A stretch of 34,929 nucleotides of DNA from positions 1 to 34,929 of the forward strand of contig CAYMPG010000020.1 in NCBI GenBank assembly GCA_964392455.1. The letters are read 5' to 3'. Below the pieces are notes generated by a model. That model was not told where the DNA came from. It saw only the letters and a program-made list of their open reading frames with translations, and did no database searches. Source of the stretch: SFEL01 sp964392455. Lineage in GTDB: Bacteria; Bacillota; Clostridia; Christensenellales; CAG-138. Position 1 is the first letter of the stretch. Every line of letters starts with the position of its first letter. Both the position numbers and the translations under genes were made by a program. Positions 31,585 to 34,929 of the stretch are shown piece by piece.

Positions 31585-33009
31585 ATGGAAAACAACAGAG
31601 AACAATGGGGTTCCACGTTTGGTTTCCTCATGGCTGCCGTAGGTTCAGCGGTAGGTCTCGGCAACATCTGGGGCTTCCCCTATAAGTGCGGCGCAAACGG
31701 CGGCGGCGCTTTCGTGCTGGTATACCTCATTCTGGTAGCCACCGTTGGCGTAACCACCATGATCGGCGAGCTTGCCATCGGCCGTAAGACCGGCAAGGGC
31801 GCTGTAGGCGCTTACGCAGCACTGGCCAAGAAGTACACCTGGATAGGCTACATGGGCGTTGCCTCCGGCTTCATCATTGTTGGCTTCTACAGCGTACTGG
31901 GCGGCATCGTTCTCCGCTACACGCTGGGCTTCCTGATCAACCTCTTTGGCGGCACCGGCTTCGGCGTTGACGGCTTCTTCGGCGCATGGATAGCAAACAT
32001 GCCCGGCATGCTGGGCTTCTACGCCATCTTCATGATTCTGAACATCATCATCGTTATGGGTGGTATCTCCGGCGGTATCGAAAAGTTCACCACCGTTGCC
32101 ATGCCTGCTCTGTTCTTCATGCTGCTGGCCATCATCATCTACGTTGCCTGCCAGCCCGGCGCAGCCGAAGGCTACAGGTACATGTGGGTTCCTGACTTTG
32201 ATTACCTCTTCAGCAACTTCTTCACCGTTCTGAAGACTGCTGCCGGCCAGATGTTCTTCTCCCTGTCCCTTGGTATGGGCTGCATGATTACCTACGGCTC
32301 CTACCTGGCCAAGAAGGAACACCTCCAGCGCAACTCCATCATCATCCCCATTTCCGATACTCTGGTAGCTCTCATGTCCGGTATGTGCGTACTGCCCGCC
32401 TGCGCTGCCTACGGTATGGAATACGGCGCTGGCCCCGGCCTGCTGTTCAACACCATGCAGACTGTATTCCTCCAGGGTATGGGCGGCACCATCGGCAACG
32501 TAATGGGCTTCATGTTCTACGCTCTGGTATTCATCGCCGCTATCACCTCCTCCATCTCTCTGCTTGAGGTCTGCACCGCTTACCTCATCGACAAGCGCAT
32601 TGAGCAGGGCAAGGATCCCGCTCGTGTAAAGATGACCATCACCATGGCTATTATCGCCTTCATCGTAGGCCTGCCCACCGCTCTTGACGGCCTTGGCACC
32701 AACGTTGCTGGCGGCGCATGGATGAACAACCCCGCCGTTATGTTCAACCTGCCCACCATGGCTGCCACCGCTGACTGGCTGGACTTCTATGACTTCCTGG
32801 CAGAGGGCGTGCTGATGCCTCTCGGCGCTCTGATCATGAGCATCCTCATCGGCTGGGTATTCGGTCCCAAGCTCATTTCCGACGAAGCCGAAGCCACCGA
32901 GGGCGTAAAGTTCAAGGCTCTCAAGTTCTACGACATCTGCTTCAAGTTCGTTATCCCCGTAGTCATGGCAATCGTTCTGTTCGCTCAGATCCAGAGCTTC
33001 CTTGGCTAA
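31585..33009 (+). CDS. Sodium:neurotransmitter symporter family amino-acid transporter, copy 1
   Basis: This 474-residue membrane protein is a member of the NSS/SNF family. The first helix carries the sodium- and substrate-binding stretch AAVGSAVGLGNIWGFPY, helix 3 and later segments include GFYSVLGG, and the unwound helix-6 region FFSLSLGMGCMITYGSY is present. About 11 to 12 membrane helices are expected. Bacterial relatives carry tyrosine, tryptophan, leucine or other amino acids with sodium ions. The neighbouring aminotransferase and IorAB suggest aromatic amino acids here. AGGAGG precedes ATG. Codon use is biased as in highly expressed genes (few ATA codons). A second, nearly identical copy follows. 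Confidence 0.93.
   Translation: MENNREQWGSTFGFLMAAVGSAVGLGNIWGFPYKCGANGGGAFVLVYLILVATVGVTTMIGELAIGRKTGKGAVGAYAALAKKYTWIGYMGVASGFIIVGFYSVLGGIVLRYTLGFLINLFGGTGFGVDGFFGAWIANMPGMLGFYAIFMILNIIIVMGGISGGIEKFTTVAMPALFFMLLAIIIYVACQPGAAEGYRYMWVPDFDYLFSNFFTVLKTAAGQMFFSLSLGMGCMITYGSYLAKKEHLQRNSIIIPISDTLVALMSGMCVLPACAAYGMEYGAGPGLLFNTMQTVFLQGMGGTIGNVMGFMFYALVFIAAITSSISLLEVCTAYLIDKRIEQGKDPARVKMTITMAIIAFIVGLPTALDGLGTNVAGGAWMNNPAVMFNLPTMAATADWLDFYDFLAEGVLMPLGALIMSILIGWVFGPKLISDEAEATEGVKFKALKFYDICFKFVIPVVMAIVLFAQIQSFLG
31972..32779 (+). repeat. Direct repeat unit A (808 bases, within symporter copy 1)
   Basis: By line-by-line comparison this stretch is identical to 34122-34929 at an offset of 2150 bases. The identity begins right after a C/T difference at 31971/34121 and runs to the end of the window, so the true repeat may be longer. 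Confidence 0.92.
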
Positions 33010-33028
33010 TACGTAATTCGAACTGCAT

Positions 33029-33058
33029 AAAGGGACTGCTTCGGCAGTCCCTTTTTTA
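33029..33058 (+). terminator. Terminator of symporter copy 1
   Basis: A ten-base stem AAGGGACTGC / GCAGTCCCTT is closed by a stable TTCG tetraloop and followed by T6. Confidence 0.92.
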
Positions 33059-33556
33059 TTATCGAGGAAGCGGCCTTTAGCCACTTCCTCGAGTCTTTTT
33101 CGGCTTTTGCCTATCGCCACAGGCTCCCGGGCCAGAGCAGTAAAGCCTCCGCTAAATTGGCTCTGCTGTCATAATAGCAGCCGTTCACGCCTTTATATGC
33201 CGCTATACAGGCCCTTTTGTCGCCTTATATCTGGTGCAGGGGTTGATTTTGCGCCATTTCCGTTAAGATTTACTGTTGTTTTCCGTTAAATTCACTTCTA
33301 TATGCTTATGGTTCTTTTTGGGTTTCGTCCATTTATTCAGCCGTTTTTGGGATTTTGTGCTTTTTTCTCTTTTTAACGGTTTCTTAACACTTCTTTATGT
33401 TCATCCGATTTTTCACCATGTGAAATTTATTATTTTTGTTTCTCCTTAAAAGGCTGTAGGCTGTAATTTGTATTATTATTAGTTTAATTTTTATGCATTT
33501 TTTCCATTAAGTTACAAATTTGGCTGTGTGGATTGTATATTTTGCTGAAAATTTTA

Positions 33557-33586
33557 TTGACGTACTGTTTATTCCCGTGGTATAGT
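33557..33586 (+). promoter_or_regulatory. Promoter of symporter copy 2
   Basis: TTGACG at 33557-33562, an 18-base spacer and TATAGT at 33581-33586. Transcription would begin near 33593, about 35 bases before the structured leader. Confidence 0.65.
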
Positions 33587-33627
33587 TCAATAAAGATTTT
33601 TTGAAATATGTTCACATTTTGTTAAGA

Positions 33628-33699
33628 CGCAGGGCGTCATACAAATGTGCCCCGGCATCATAAGGTTCATGTCTCCCTGTATGGGCACATTCCCCTGCG
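33628..33699 (+). promoter_or_regulatory. Structured 5' leader of symporter copy 2
   Basis: Two nested perfect stems lie between promoter and ribosome binding site. The outer one pairs CGCAGGG (33628-33634) with CCCTGCG (33693-33699), and the inner one pairs AATGTGCCC (33644-33652) with GGGCACATT (33683-33691). A 9-base bulge lies on one side, a single base on the other, and the loop has 30 bases. No T run follows, so it is not a simple terminator. I do not recognise a known riboswitch. Confidence 0.55.
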
Positions 33700-33734
33700 C
33701 CAATTAACATTATTATAATCAGGAGGATTCTTAA

Positions 33735-34929
33735 ATGGAAAACAACAGAGAACAATGGGGTTCCAATTTCGGCTTTATTATGGCAGCCGTGGGTTCCGCA
33801 GTAGGTCTCGGCAACATCTGGGGCTTCCCCTATAAGTGCGGCGCTACCGGCGGCGGTGCCTTCCTGCTGGTATATCTCATTCTGGCAGCACTGGTAGGCG
33901 TTACCGTAATGCTGGGCGAGCTGGCCGTTGGCCGTAAGACCGGCAAGGGCGCTGTAGGCGCTTATGCTTCCCTCGCCAAGAAGTACACCTGGGTAGGCTA
34001 CATGGGCGTTGCCTCCGGCTTCATCATTGTAGGCTTCTACAGCGTACTGGGCGGCATGGTTCTCCGCTATATGCTGGGCTTCCTTATCAATCTGTTTGGC
34101 GTCACCGGCTTCGGCGTTGATGGCTTCTTCGGCGCATGGATAGCAAACATGCCCGGCATGCTGGGCTTCTACGCCATCTTCATGATTCTGAACATCATCA
34201 TCGTTATGGGTGGTATCTCCGGCGGTATCGAAAAGTTCACCACCGTTGCCATGCCTGCTCTGTTCTTCATGCTGCTGGCCATCATCATCTACGTTGCCTG
34301 CCAGCCCGGCGCAGCCGAAGGCTACAGGTACATGTGGGTTCCTGACTTTGATTACCTCTTCAGCAACTTCTTCACCGTTCTGAAGACTGCTGCCGGCCAG
34401 ATGTTCTTCTCCCTGTCCCTTGGTATGGGCTGCATGATTACCTACGGCTCCTACCTGGCCAAGAAGGAACACCTCCAGCGCAACTCCATCATCATCCCCA
34501 TTTCCGATACTCTGGTAGCTCTCATGTCCGGTATGTGCGTACTGCCCGCCTGCGCTGCCTACGGTATGGAATACGGCGCTGGCCCCGGCCTGCTGTTCAA
34601 CACCATGCAGACTGTATTCCTCCAGGGTATGGGCGGCACCATCGGCAACGTAATGGGCTTCATGTTCTACGCTCTGGTATTCATCGCCGCTATCACCTCC
34701 TCCATCTCTCTGCTTGAGGTCTGCACCGCTTACCTCATCGACAAGCGCATTGAGCAGGGCAAGGATCCCGCTCGTGTAAAGATGACCATCACCATGGCTA
34801 TTATCGCCTTCATCGTAGGCCTGCCCACCGCTCTTGACGGCCTTGGCACCAACGTTGCTGGCGGCGCATGGATGAACAACCCCGCCGTTATGTTCAACCT
34901 GCCCACCATGGCTGCCACCGCTGACTGGC
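33735..34929 (+). CDS. Sodium:neurotransmitter symporter family amino-acid transporter, copy 2 (3' end outside window)
   Basis: The frame opens at ATG 33735 after AGGAGG and stays open to the last base, giving 398 residues of an NSS-family transporter. It begins MENNREQWGSNFGFIMAAVG and has the same helix-1 sodium-site motif GSAVGLGNIWGFPY as copy 1. The first 387 bases differ from copy 1 at roughly 47 positions by eye (about 12%), with conservative amino-acid changes. The remaining 808 bases are identical. Substrate is likely the same as or close to that of copy 1. It has its own promoter and a structured leader, so the two copies may be expressed under different conditions. Confidence 0.92.
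   Translation, partial: MENNREQWGSNFGFIMAAVGSAVGLGNIWGFPYKCGATGGGAFLLVYLILAALVGVTVMLGELAVGRKTGKGAVGAYASLAKKYTWVGYMGVASGFIIVGFYSVLGGMVLRYMLGFLINLFGVTGFGVDGFFGAWIANMPGMLGFYAIFMILNIIIVMGGISGGIEKFTTVAMPALFFMLLAIIIYVACQPGAAEGYRYMWVPDFDYLFSNFFTVLKTAAGQMFFSLSLGMGCMITYGSYLAKKEHLQRNSIIIPISDTLVALMSGMCVLPACAAYGMEYGAGPGLLFNTMQTVFLQGMGGTIGNVMGFMFYALVFIAAITSSISLLEVCTAYLIDKRIEQGKDPARVKMTITMAIIAFIVGLPTALDGLGTNVAGGAWMNNPAVMFNLPTMAATADW
34122..34929 (+). repeat. Direct repeat unit B (808 bases, within symporter copy 2)
   Basis: Identical partner of 31972-32779; it runs up to the window edge. Confidence 0.92.

Larger units (their letters stand above)
33010..33734. other. Intergenic region between the tandem symporters
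   Basis: No gene is credible in these 725 bases. They contain the terminator of copy 1, a second hairpin CGAGGAAG / CTTCCTCG at about 33063-33092 followed by T-rich sequence, about 400 bases of T-rich, low-GC sequence, and then the promoter and structured leader of copy 2. It shares no obvious similarity with the upstream region of copy 1 except for the last ~15 bases around the ribosome binding site. Confidence 0.6.

Noticed and set aside
1..34929. CRISPR arrays, tRNA or rRNA genes, transposase genes
   Set aside because: No regularly spaced repeats, cloverleaf-like segments, rRNA-like stretches or transposase motifs were seen; the only mobile-type gene is the broken integrase.

Overview
The window comes from a GC-rich anaerobic member of the Clostridia (Firmicutes). 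The evidence is a SipL-type spore-envelope protein, an MreB-type cell-shape protein, a class B sortase, strong AGGAGG-type ribosome binding sites, an indolepyruvate:ferredoxin oxidoreductase, a phosphotransbutyrylase/butyrate kinase pair and molybdenum-hydroxylase purine catabolism. No rRNA or tRNA gene was seen, so species cannot be named.

Layout. (1) 1-2835: tail of a DUF362 ferredoxin-like protein, a DnaQ-like exonuclease and, on the other strand, sipL. (2) 2836-5775: an AT-rich stretch with a tight group of DnaA-box-like 9-mers, then the remains of a mobile island (truncated HTH-adenine methyltransferase, an AT-rich DUF4238 gene, a broken tyrosine recombinase). (3) 5776-6808: the conserved rpsF-ssb-rpsR operon. 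(4) 6958-11791: a DUF1576 membrane protein, an NlpC/P60 hydrolase, mreB and a lipoprotein-like class B sortase. (5) 12006-22733: a divergent purine-catabolism locus. The leftward operon is hydA-mocA-guaD-8-oxoguanine deaminase-small membrane protein; the rightward one is adeC-xdhABC. (6) 22855-23358: dut. (7) 23588-29255: buk, ptb, iorA, iorB and an aminotransferase. (8) 29325-31136: a LURP-one-like protein and alr. (9) 31585 to the end: two tandem sodium:amino-acid symporters of the NSS family, the second cut by the window end.

How the genes fit together. Adenine, guanine, hypoxanthine and 8-oxoguanine can all be routed to xanthine or urate by AdeC, GuaD, XdhABC and the 8-oxoguanine deaminase. 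MocA would mature the molybdenum cofactor, and the hydantoinase-like HydA suggests further ring opening. The leftward operon is preceded by a purine-riboswitch-like aptamer. The 3' strand of its P1 helix is shared with a terminator, which predicts ligand-induced expression. The second module makes a coherent amino-acid fermentation route: symporter uptake, transamination, oxidative decarboxylation by IorAB to acyl-CoA, then Ptb and Buk making ATP plus a carboxylic acid.

Most notable points: the atypical, ON-wired purine riboswitch ahead of an operon containing 8-oxoguanine deaminase; the symporter duplication with an abrupt change from about 12% divergence to complete identity; a structured leader on the second symporter; a DnaA-box cluster away from dnaA; and a sortase with a lipobox.
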